The notes beneath the pieces were generated by a model that saw only the letters and a list, made by a program, of their open reading frames with translations, did no database searches and was not told the DNA's origin. A program made the position numbers and the translations under genes. Of a DNA stretch of 64,000 nucleotides, positions 9,126 to 16,857 are shown in pieces. The DNA lies in assembly GCF_002056795.1 (NCBI RefSeq), contig NZ_CP020104.1:7511501-7575500 (forward strand), read 5' to 3'. Every line of letters starts with the position of its first letter. Within the stretch, counting starts at the first letter, position 1. This DNA comes from Spirosoma aerolatum (GTDB lineage Bacteria > Bacteroidota > Bacteroidia > Cytophagales > Spirosomataceae).

Positions 9126-9389
9126 CTAGGTAGTATCGCGTCGTGGTGTACCCGTCCGATTGGGTGCTGTGCGGTTTCGTCGATTCGTGCCACTGCTTCC
9201 TGGTAACGACGTACCCGAATCAGATTGCATCGTTGATGGCTGACGACGGTTATTCGTATTGTTCATCGAGCCGCTCGTCGTTGAGTCTCGGTTTTGGCGA
9301 CTATTCTGACTTTGGGGCGTTGTTTGCGCCTGACTATCCAGACTGGCTAATCCAACCAGCAAGGATGCAATAACTACTGCCTTTTTCAT
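9126..9389 (-). CDS. Small secreted low-complexity protein
   Basis: An 87-residue product with a clear signal peptide (MKKAVVIASLLVGLASLDSQAQ) followed by a low-complexity tail rich in Ser, Thr, Asn, Gln and Arg (for example SGSMNNTNNRRQPST and RRNRTAPNRTG). There is no fold or family signature, and the tail is probably disordered. I keep it as a gene because of the signal peptide and the isolated position between two same-strand genes. Its function is unknown. Confidence 0.6.
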   Translation of the reverse strand: MKKAVVIASLLVGLASLDSQAQTTPQSQNSRQNRDSTTSGSMNNTNNRRQPSTMQSDSGTSLPGSSGTNRRNRTAPNRTGTPRRDTT

Positions 9390-9491
9390 ACGAAGTTGGA
9401 TTTATTGAAAATTAGACATAGTTCTCCCTAACCCAACACGTATCAAACCGAAAGGCTAACTGAATTTCCTGAAATAGTGAGGAAATGGGGC

Positions 9492-9535
9492 GTAACTAAA
9501 AAAGCCGGTGAAAATTCACCGGCTTTTTTAGTTAC
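9492..9535 (-). terminator. Intrinsic terminator of the lipoprotein gene
   Basis: Perfect 21-bp inverted repeat (9492-9512 and 9515-9535) with a 2-nt loop. The GC-rich core (GCCGGTGAA) is followed by six T's in either orientation. It lies 15 nt downstream of the lipoprotein gene stop. Confidence 0.85.
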
Positions 9536-9549
9536 TCAATACGCAATGA

Positions 9550-10002
9550 TTATTTCCGATAGATTACCTGTACCTTGCCAACAGCAGTTCCGAGGGTATA
9601 GTTGACAGGCGCGGTAGCAGTCAGTTCTTCAATATTCTTAGTCTTCGAATAGGTGTACGTATCCTGTCCACCTGCGTCGTAGGTCAGCGTAAGCGTATTA
9701 TTGTCCAAAGCCCAGGTTCCGGTAGCATCATCAACTACTGCCGAACGATAGTTTTCATTGAACGTATTGTCAGAAAAAATATCGATGGTTGACCCGTACG
9801 ATTCAAAGTAATAGAGATCGATAGCGGCTCCATTTACATTTGATGTTGCTGATGTTGGAAAACCACTTAATACCCCTCTGTTTAATTCCCAGCGCCCTAC
9901 AACAGGTGAGGCAGGTGCGGGGTCGCTTTTACTACAGGAAACAAGGCCCGCAAAGGACACCACCAGGAGGAGTACATACAGGTGATAAACGTAACGCTTC
10001 AT
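9550..10002 (-). CDS. Lipocalin-like lipoprotein
   Basis: A 150-residue protein with a lipoprotein signal (LLLVVSFAGLVSCSKSD, lipid-anchored Cys24). The mature part begins VVGRWELNRG, a start typical of lipocalin-like domains in Bacteroidota lipoproteins. It also has NTFNENYRSAVVDDATGTWALDNNTLTLTY, which fits a small beta-barrel. It probably sits in the outer membrane facing the periplasm or cell surface. No ligand can be named. It is followed by a strong terminator. Confidence 0.75.
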   Translation of the reverse strand: MKRYVYHLYVLLLVVSFAGLVSCSKSDPAPASPVVGRWELNRGVLSGFPTSATSNVNGAAIDLYYFESYGSTIDIFSDNTFNENYRSAVVDDATGTWALDNNTLTLTYDAGGQDTYTYSKTKNIEELTATAPVNYTLGTAVGKVQVIYRK

Positions 10003-10141
10003 AATCAGTTGATTTTTAGGGATTCTGAGTTAAAACAGAACAAGGAACTGTAAACTACAAAAAAAACGAATAATGCAACACTAAATGGTACGCAAGTTAC
10101 CGACTTTTTGATGCACGGTTCTCTGTATAGGTTAACGGAAA

Positions 10142-12136
10142 TTAAAGGTTTTTGGGTTTTAAATACTTATCGAACCACTGTAAATACCGATCAACCCGAT
10201 CTTTCTGATAACTGGGAACTGTGATGCCGTGAAACTGGCCGGGATAAATAATGAGCTGCGTTGGAATGCCCAGCGAGCGGAGTGCCTGAAACATTTGCTC
10301 ACTACCAGCTGCGGGTACGTTAAAATCCTTCTCTCCGGCCATAAACAGCGTTGGGGTTTTGATCCGATCAGCTTTTAGGAATGGATACGACAGCTTCAGC
10401 CATTTTTCGGGGTTTTTCCAGGGAGCGCCCAGTTCGTTTTCGTATTGATTGGTGTATTGGTCGATCCCGTACATGCTCAGTTGCAGCGAACTTCCGGCAC
10501 CGCTGGCGGCTGCTTTGAACCGGGTGTCGGTAGCAATTGTATAGTTGGTTAGAATACCACCGTAACTCCAGCCGCCAATACCTAACCGGTCGGGATCGGC
10601 AATGCCTTTTTCAACCAGGTAATCTGCCGCGCCCAGAATATCCTGCACTTCTTTATTGCCCCAGTCGGCATAGATGGCTTTGGTGAAGTCGATTCCACGG
10701 CCGTTACTTCCCCGATAATTAACGGCAACCACGGCATAGCCACCGGCAGCCAGAAGCTGACGGGTCAGGTCAAATGAAAATTCATCCTGCGATACGGGGC
10801 CTCCGTGAATGTAGAAGATGGTTGGTAGCTTTTTTCCGGCAGGCGTGTTAGCGGGTCGATACAGTACGTTCGATACCTGCATACCGTCTTTGCTTTTCGA
10901 GGTAAACCCTTCTACCGTTGCCAGTTCGAGCGGCTCCAGAAAAGCATCATGTACATGAGTAAGCCGACGGGTATTGCCCGATTCGATGGCGTATACTTCA
11001 CCGGGTACTTGCGGTTCGTTGACGAGTGCTACCCAGTTTCCGGCGATGCTGGCACTGAGGTTGCTGAATACGCGGTTGCCACTGGTTACTTTACTGAATT
11101 TACCATCGAGTGTGTACTGACCAATATAGGCCTGGCGGTCGTCCTGCACGATGACACCAATACTTTGGCCATCCTTGGCCCAGACGGGCGTTCGTACCGG
11201 ACGGTCCAGCGATTTGGACAATAAGGTAGGTTCACCACCATCGCGGCCGATAACGCACAGAATCGGCTGATCGTACATGATGAAATTGCTCGACGAAGTA
11301 GAGCGCAAATAGGCGATGCGTTTGCCATCGGGGCTCCAGGCGGGATTATTATCCGAGCCTGTCCAGGTCGTCAGTTGTTTCATCTGGGCACCTTTCTGAG
11401 CCGCTATGACGTAAATGTCGGTATTCTCGTTCCGATCGGGGTCTTCGGTTCGATTGCTGACGAACGCCAAGTATTGCCCATCCGGCGACCATACGGGTGA
11501 GGTTTCATCATAGGCGCCCTTAGTCAGCGTATCCAGCTTTTTGGTGGCCAGATCGAATACGTACAAATGAACCGGGCTGCGTTCCAGATACCCTTTGATG
11601 TCGGCCTTGAAGTGGTAACGATCCAGTACATAAGGCTTCCGAACTTTGGTTTTGGCCGAGTCAGCATAATCGGGGTCGCGCAGTACAAAGGCGATCTTTT
11701 TACCATCCGGCGACCACTCGTAATCTTCCAGATCGGTTTTCAGATCGGTTAATTTTTTCGCTTCGCCACCGCGCCGATCCATCAGCCAGATCTGCGCTTT
11801 GGTAGCACCCTGCCGGGCCGATACAAACGAAAGGTATTTTCCGTCGGGGCTGAACCGGGCCCTTGATTCCCCGTCGGGACTGTTGGTAAGCTGAACCGTT
11901 TCTTTACTATCCCAACTAACCATCCACAAGTCCGAGTTGCGCTTGTCTTTCGTTGTGTCGACGGTAGATAGCCCATAGCTGATCCACTTGCCATCGGGCG
12001 ACACCTGTGGATCGCTGACGGTTTGTAGTCGGTACATATCTTTGGGCGAAATCGGACGTTTTTTGCCCGGAGTTTGCGCTGAGCCTGCCAAACTTAGCAG
12101 ACAGAGTGAGCCAATAAGAAGCGAATAGGTTGTCAT
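10142..12136 (-). CDS. S9 family peptidase (prolyl oligopeptidase type), secreted
   Basis: A 664-residue protein with signal peptide MTTYSLLIGSLCLLSLAGSAQ. Residues ~30-400 contain repeated TolB/WD40-like beta-propeller blades (VSDPQVSPDGKWISYG, ARFSPDGKYLSFVSA, YEWSPDGKKIAFV, PVWSPDGQYLAFVS, PAWSPDGKRIAYLR). The C-terminal ~240 residues are the alpha/beta-hydrolase domain with GIGGWSYGG (Ser nucleophile), an Asp in GEKDFNVPA and a His in GQFHGI. Such enzymes act in the periplasm on peptides, often as dipeptidyl or acylaminoacyl peptidases. It lies 36 bp after the aminotransferase gene and is probably co-transcribed with it. Confidence 0.92.
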   Translation of the reverse strand: MTTYSLLIGSLCLLSLAGSAQTPGKKRPISPKDMYRLQTVSDPQVSPDGKWISYGLSTVDTTKDKRNSDLWMVSWDSKETVQLTNSPDGESRARFSPDGKYLSFVSARQGATKAQIWLMDRRGGEAKKLTDLKTDLEDYEWSPDGKKIAFVLRDPDYADSAKTKVRKPYVLDRYHFKADIKGYLERSPVHLYVFDLATKKLDTLTKGAYDETSPVWSPDGQYLAFVSNRTEDPDRNENTDIYVIAAQKGAQMKQLTTWTGSDNNPAWSPDGKRIAYLRSTSSSNFIMYDQPILCVIGRDGGEPTLLSKSLDRPVRTPVWAKDGQSIGVIVQDDRQAYIGQYTLDGKFSKVTSGNRVFSNLSASIAGNWVALVNEPQVPGEVYAIESGNTRRLTHVHDAFLEPLELATVEGFTSKSKDGMQVSNVLYRPANTPAGKKLPTIFYIHGGPVSQDEFSFDLTRQLLAAGGYAVVAVNYRGSNGRGIDFTKAIYADWGNKEVQDILGAADYLVEKGIADPDRLGIGGWSYGGILTNYTIATDTRFKAAASGAGSSLQLSMYGIDQYTNQYENELGAPWKNPEKWLKLSYPFLKADRIKTPTLFMAGEKDFNVPAAGSEQMFQALRSLGIPTQLIIYPGQFHGITVPSYQKDRVDRYLQWFDKYLKPKNL

Positions 12137-12172
12137 AGTCGAAACGATAATCGGTTAATAAGAAGAAGGAAG

Positions 12173-13453
12173 TTAGGCCGCCAGTTCTTTCAGAGCTTTT
12201 ACAAAGGTATCCAACTCGGCAGTGGTGGTATAAACATGGGGAGTCACCCGAATGCCGCGCACGCTGGCTGCCGGACTATCGATGGCAACCGTGAAAATTT
12301 TGTATTTACTGAACAGGGTTTTAGCCAGATCAGCAGGAGCAATTTTTTCCAGGCCGACGTTGGCAATGGCACAGGAGCGGGCTGGGTCTTCGGGGGTGTT
12401 CAAAACAATTCCCGGATGATGGCGAATCTGATCGGTCCAGTAGCGTTGCAGGTAACGTAACCGGGCTTCTTTCCGCTCAATACCAATGCTTTGGTGAAAC
12501 TGAATGGCGTCCTGAATGGCTAGATCGGTAGCTACTGGGTGGGTTCCGGTATGATTCAGTTTTCGAATGTCGTCGTCGGCAAAATTGCTATCGGCAAAGA
12601 GCGGCCAGATGCCTTTGATTTTTTCTTTACGGACGTACAGCATCCCGGCGCCGAGTGGAGTGCCCAGCCATTTATGCAGGCTACTGGCATAATAGTCGCA
12701 ACCGCCCAGATCGCCGATTTTAAAGCTCAATTGCGCGAACGCATGGGCTCCATCGACCATCACCTCTACACCATGTCGATGGGCCATTTCCGTAATTTTT
12801 CGAATGGGCAGAATATGTCCGGTAATGTTCACCATATGGCAAACCATCAACAACCGGGTTTTGGGCGTGATGGCTTTTTCGTAGGCGCTGACGATCTCGT
12901 CATCCGATTTTGGGTGGGCCGGAACCAAGATCATCCGGTTAACGATGCCATGCCGACGTGCCTGAAGCTTGAACATATCGAGCATTGCGCCATAATCCTG
13001 CTGGGCCATGACCACTTCGTCACCCGCTTTCCAGGTCAATCCGGCAATCACCGTATCCAGCGATTCGGTTGTATTGCGCGTAATAATCAACTCGTCAGGG
13101 GAGCAGCCTAACAAATTGGCCAGTTGCGTTTGCGACGCCCGTTTATCGTCGAACTGGCGCGTCCGCATATAATATGATGAAACCGAATTAATCTGCTGAA
13201 TATGTTTTAGATAACTGTCGAGAACGGGCTGAGCCGCCAGCGAATAGTATCCGTTTTCGAGCTGAATGAACTCCTTCGTAACGGGATAAGCCGCTCGAAT
13301 CGTTGCCCAGAAACTGTCATCTATTGCCAGTGTTTCCGGAGCTACGTGAGCTGAGCTTGCCAAGGTTTCGCCTAGTGCTGCCCATTCGCCAGCTAGTATG
13401 GTTGTAGCCCCGGCAAGGGATTTTAGAAACTGACGCTTGGAGAGAGTAGGCAT
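12173..13453 (-). CDS. Class V PLP aminotransferase (isopenicillin N epimerase-like), exported
   Basis: A 426-residue protein. The N-terminus (SKRQFLKSLAGATTILAG) looks like a twin-arginine-type leader with KR in place of RR, which suggests export with cofactor bound. The fold is a type I PLP enzyme: NTTESLDTVIAGL (phosphate binding), VMVDGAHAFAQL (Asp to the pyridine N) and YASSLHKWLGTPLGAGML with the Schiff-base Lys. This is the CsdA/isopenicillin N epimerase branch. The substrate is unknown. It lies between an M28 and an S9 peptidase on the same strand, so amino acids or peptides are likely substrates. Confidence 0.88.
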   Translation of the reverse strand: MPTLSKRQFLKSLAGATTILAGEWAALGETLASSAHVAPETLAIDDSFWATIRAAYPVTKEFIQLENGYYSLAAQPVLDSYLKHIQQINSVSSYYMRTRQFDDKRASQTQLANLLGCSPDELIITRNTTESLDTVIAGLTWKAGDEVVMAQQDYGAMLDMFKLQARRHGIVNRMILVPAHPKSDDEIVSAYEKAITPKTRLLMVCHMVNITGHILPIRKITEMAHRHGVEVMVDGAHAFAQLSFKIGDLGGCDYYASSLHKWLGTPLGAGMLYVRKEKIKGIWPLFADSNFADDDIRKLNHTGTHPVATDLAIQDAIQFHQSIGIERKEARLRYLQRYWTDQIRHHPGIVLNTPEDPARSCAIANVGLEKIAPADLAKTLFSKYKIFTVAIDSPAASVRGIRVTPHVYTTTAELDTFVKALKELAA

Positions 13454-13539
13454 GACGGTAGGGCGGGTTTATTAAGGAGTACTTCGGTAATTCGGTATGA
13501 CCCCAACAGGGACATACTAAAAGAGGTAGTCTAACCTTT

Positions 13540-14928
13540 TTACCGCAGATTCGGGACCGGTATTACAGGCAGACTTTCGTTACCATCTTCGCTCACGGCC
13601 TGCACCGCGAAATAATAGTTATCCTTCGAGAAGGGGAGCGTCATGCCGAGTTTGGTGGTGAAGAATTTCTTCTGCCAGAACGGCCAGTACGTTTCCCGCA
13701 TCAGCACATAATACCCTTTTACTTTGCCCGCTTGCGGAGCCTGCCAATAGAGTACGGTAGCATTAGTCAGGTTGCGAACATCAACCGTTACCTTTTGGGG
13801 GACAGCGGGTGCTTTGGCCAGATTCGCCAGCGTTGCCAGGTTAACCGCTGTGTTTTTACGCAGGTACTCAAAATCCATAAATTTCTGATAATCACCGTAT
13901 TCAACCCCATTTTCGGTGCGCAAATCCTGATGCTGATGCTCGTAGTTCTCGTTCATTTCGGTAATTCGAACAGCCGCAAAACCGCGTTGAACATAGGGCG
14001 TATGGTCGCCACCACGCAGGTACCGATCATTCCGGTAAACCATGACCACTTCCAGATTTTCGACGTAGCGTTCGCCAATTTCTTTCAGGTAACGGGCCAG
14101 GGTACGCGCCTTTCCGTCGTTTTCGTTGCCAAACCGCTGAATTTGTCCGATGCGGCCTGTTGTATCTTTCAGCAGACTCGATGGTAACCCTTCGCTAAAC
14201 ACACGCAATCGGGTATTGTCGATGATGCGGGTATCGCTGCTGTTATTGCTACCCATAATATCGTTGTTTAGCACAGCTTCTACATTCCAGTTTTCTTTAA
14301 CTGCACGTTCGGAGAGGTGTTCAGCGCCCAGCAAGCCCTGTTCTTCGCCGGTCAGGGTGACGAAGATGACCGTAGCCGGAAAGGATGATTTGCTCATAAC
14401 CCGGCACAATTCAATAACGGCAGCCGTTCCAGACCCATCGTCATTGGCGCCCGGTGCGTCCGATTCACGGTTCATGACGTTGGTAACACGGCTGTCCATG
14501 TGCCCCTGAACAATAAAAATCCGGTTGTCGTTGGGGTCGGTACCTTTGAGGGTTGCCATCACATTCCCCATATTGGCGGGTTTGTCGACCCGGCGACCGT
14601 CGGGCTGGAGCGTCCACGTATCGAGGGTGGCGGTCAGGCGCCCGTTCGACTGTTTGGCGTATTGGTTGAATTTGCCCAGAATCCATTGCCGGGCAGCACC
14701 GAGTCCTTTTTTGCTAACCTGAGCGGAAGCATCGGTCGGTACACTGAGTGTATGACGGGTACCAAAGCTGACCAGACCGTTGATATGTGCCCGTAAACTG
14801 TCGGCCGAAATTTGGGCTACCAGATCAGCGATTTGCTGATCACGGTTAATGATGGCAGTTTGAGCATTGACAAATGGGGAGAAAAAAAACGTGAGAAGGA
14901 GGAAGGACGCTAAGGTAGTCGTGCGCAT
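13540..14928 (-). CDS. M28 family zinc aminopeptidase, secreted
   Basis: A 462-residue protein with a signal peptide. Peptidase M28 zinc-site segments appear in order: GHMDSR (His ligand), GANDDGSGTAAVIEL (bridging Asp), TLTGEEQGLLGAEHL (catalytic Glu pair), NNDIMGS (Asp) and RGGDHTPYVQRG (His). After ~residue 370 comes a fibronectin-III-like segment (PQKVTVDVRNLTNATVLYWQAPQAGKVKGYYVLMRE) of about 90 residues. The enzyme is predicted to release N-terminal amino acids outside the cytoplasm. It is first of three same-strand genes (M28, aminotransferase, S9) with gaps of 86 and 36 bp. Confidence 0.92.
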   Translation of the reverse strand: MRTTTLASFLLLTFFFSPFVNAQTAIINRDQQIADLVAQISADSLRAHINGLVSFGTRHTLSVPTDASAQVSKKGLGAARQWILGKFNQYAKQSNGRLTATLDTWTLQPDGRRVDKPANMGNVMATLKGTDPNDNRIFIVQGHMDSRVTNVMNRESDAPGANDDGSGTAAVIELCRVMSKSSFPATVIFVTLTGEEQGLLGAEHLSERAVKENWNVEAVLNNDIMGSNNSSDTRIIDNTRLRVFSEGLPSSLLKDTTGRIGQIQRFGNENDGKARTLARYLKEIGERYVENLEVVMVYRNDRYLRGGDHTPYVQRGFAAVRITEMNENYEHQHQDLRTENGVEYGDYQKFMDFEYLRKNTAVNLATLANLAKAPAVPQKVTVDVRNLTNATVLYWQAPQAGKVKGYYVLMRETYWPFWQKKFFTTKLGMTLPFSKDNYYFAVQAVSEDGNESLPVIPVPNLR

Positions 14929-15001
14929 GAGTTTGTTTGATGATTGGACTAGCTAAACTAACAAAAAAGCGCCATCCTCGGAAATAAAAGGGGATTACTG
15001 C

Positions 15002-15535
15002 TTAAAATGACCAGGCCACCCCTGCACCCATAGCGTGCATACCTGTCAGCGGTACCGGAGTGGCCGAAAAGCCAAGCCGGGGCTGACGAAGAAGCGCATT
15101 ATAACGGGTCACCGCTTTATTGATTTGCCCGTTACCCACAATCGTGAAGGTGAGCGTTGCAACGATAGAGCCGCCATAAACGGTCCAGTACGTACCATTA
15201 CTTTTGTTGCTGCTCAAAATGATATACGCCAGCGGGACCAATGCCGTCAAACGCCCCAATGTCGTTAACGTTCGAAACGCCTTAAACCGATGACTCACCT
15301 CCGGGTCGTTCAGTTCGTAGAAGGGTATTTCCAGCGAATAAGGCGACGACAGCTTTTTACCTCCATAAAAATAAACACTTCCCAGCGAGGAAGAGCCATA
15401 AGCTCGTTCGATGGGGAGCAGGTGGGCAGGAATGGGAACTGTACGATAATGAGAGGTATCGTCGTCGCGTCGACTTTGGGCTTGAGCCGAAAAGGAAAGA
15501 ATACTGAGCAAGATGAGCCAAAAAACGTTTCGCAT
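15002..15535 (-). CDS. Conserved membrane protein of unknown function
   Basis: A 177-residue protein, not recognised. A signal peptide (MRNVFWLILLSILSFSAQAQ) is followed by a soluble stretch and then two hydrophobic segments (TALVPLAYIILSS at about 93-107; YGGSIVATLTFTIVGNG at about 118-134). It ends in an aromatic residue after a short amphipathic strand (GAGVAWSF), which hints at an outer-membrane or envelope location. It lies between the M28 gene and the AT-rich gene, with no operon evidence. Confidence 0.6.
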   Translation of the reverse strand: MRNVFWLILLSILSFSAQAQSRRDDDTSHYRTVPIPAHLLPIERAYGSSSLGSVYFYGGKKLSSPYSLEIPFYELNDPEVSHRFKAFRTLTTLGRLTALVPLAYIILSSNKSNGTYWTVYGGSIVATLTFTIVGNGQINKAVTRYNALLRQPRLGFSATPVPLTGMHAMGAGVAWSF

Positions 15536-15686
15536 ACGGATAGAACGAAAAACAACACGATTTAGGGGTTAAAAGCCTAAAAAACAATGACGCCCTGATA
15601 AGGAGCGTCATGGAATAGTAAAGTGTATTCCTAGTTGATAGTATCCATGATTAACTCTTATTTAAAACCGATTTGAATTATAGCAA

Positions 15687-15738
15687 GGGATTCTGTTGAA
15701 AGGAGGATTTGCTAGTGCTAACTAGGGATTCTGTTGAA
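15687..15738. repeat. 14-bp direct repeat at the end of the glycosidase-like gene
   Basis: GGGATTCTGTTGAA occurs at 15687-15700 and again at 15725-15738. The second copy is the 3' end of the coding region (QQNP). This could be a scar of the event that brought in or trimmed the gene. Confidence 0.6.
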
Positions 15739-16729
15739 TAAATTTTTTATAAACGCCCAAAATAGGTTTCTGATTAACCAGCGAATATTTTTCTTTCCAG
15801 GCCCCTAATCCATAAACAGCTTCTCCGGGATTATAGTAAGCCGATTGTTTATTAGCAAAAGCAGGCTCATCAAAGAGTTCGTAAATGAATAATGCATCAA
15901 CATATTTATTCCGACGGATAAATCGGAGATTTCTAAGAAACCAAGCATTATCCGTTGATTTTAATGAGTAAGTTGAACCGTTCCTGATATTAAATTCTGT
16001 AATCCATATCCGTTTTGCAAAACGCTGATATAAATGATTGGTAACATCCCCAAAAGATCCGCCAGCATTTTGAAGATCGGCCATGTCTGAATACCAATGG
16101 CAACCGATTATATCATAATTGACTTTGTATTTTTTTAATAAATCAAGGAAACCCCAGTGAATCCACGCATGGTTAATGATTAATTTTGCGAATTTATCTT
16201 CCTGCTTTATTCCATCACAAACGCCTTTAAAGTAGGCCATTACATAAATAGCCTTGGTTGTGTCGAAGTCCGCAACAGTGATGCCATGCCTTTGGGGTAT
16301 AATTAAGTTATTGTCTTCCTCATTACCGATTTCATAATAATCGAAATATAATTTATAAGTCTTTGAAAAATTCTTACCGTATTCTAGGCCATTTTTATAG
16401 GCAGCGTCTGAAGAATTAGTTTTGTATACAGATTTATTGAAGACTAATATGGGTAACAGTTTTATAGTAGCCTTTTTCGCTTTTTGTATGATTTCTTTCA
16501 AGAGATCTGAATTCACTACATATCCCAACGAGTCGACCGGAAGATCTATTCTGTAAAATTTACTGTTTATACTTTTTAAAATTTTTAACTGTAAATCTAT
16601 ATTATTTGAGTAAGCTTCCTGAGTTAATGGATGTCCACATACCCCATATTTAAAAGTTCCTCTGGTCGCTTGCGCTGAAGTAACTAAATGAATTAAAACT
16701 AGACCTGTTCCTAATAGTAGCTTAAGCAT
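15722..16729 (-). CDS. Secreted glycoside hydrolase-like protein (clan A TIM barrel), AT-rich
   Basis: A 335-residue protein with signal peptide MLKLLLGTGLVLIHLVTSAQA. Its pattern fits a (beta/alpha)8 glycosidase of clan GH-A: an Asn-Glu pair N136-E137 at the end of strand 4 (YYEIGNEEDN, acid/base) and E245 at the end of strand 7 (IWITEFNIRNG, nucleophile), plus HWYSDMADL and LFIYELFDEP near strands 6 and 8. The exact GH family cannot be named. Codons are strongly AT-biased (many AAA, TTA, ATA) compared with all neighbours, suggesting recent transfer. The last 14 bases are repeated 38 bp downstream of the gene. Confidence 0.72.
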   Translation of the reverse strand: MLKLLLGTGLVLIHLVTSAQATRGTFKYGVCGHPLTQEAYSNNIDLQLKILKSINSKFYRIDLPVDSLGYVVNSDLLKEIIQKAKKATIKLLPILVFNKSVYKTNSSDAAYKNGLEYGKNFSKTYKLYFDYYEIGNEEDNNLIIPQRHGITVADFDTTKAIYVMAYFKGVCDGIKQEDKFAKLIINHAWIHWGFLDLLKKYKVNYDIIGCHWYSDMADLQNAGGSFGDVTNHLYQRFAKRIWITEFNIRNGSTYSLKSTDNAWFLRNLRFIRRNKYVDALFIYELFDEPAFANKQSAYYNPGEAVYGLGAWKEKYSLVNQKPILGVYKKFIQQNP

Positions 16730-16782
16730 GTACGTAAATAGTATTGGTTTATAGTTAATTCAGAGCAGGATTAGACATAGAA

Positions 16783-16834
16783 AATCTTTCTATAGAACCG
16801 TTTTAAAGAAAAATATTGGTTCTATAGAAAGATT
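16783..16834 (-). terminator. 17-bp hairpin after the cupredoxin-fusion gene
   Basis: Exact inverted repeat 16783-16799 / 16818-16834. Each arm contains the 10-bp palindrome TTCTATAGAA, so each arm could also fold or bind protein on its own. It lies 24 nt downstream of the stop of the 16858 gene. Confidence 0.65.
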
Positions 16835-16857
16835 AACGAATTCATGAGGGCAGTGTT

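Noticed and set aside
12539..13111. 190-codon plus-strand open frame
   Set aside because: Antisense shadow of the aminotransferase gene; no protein family features.
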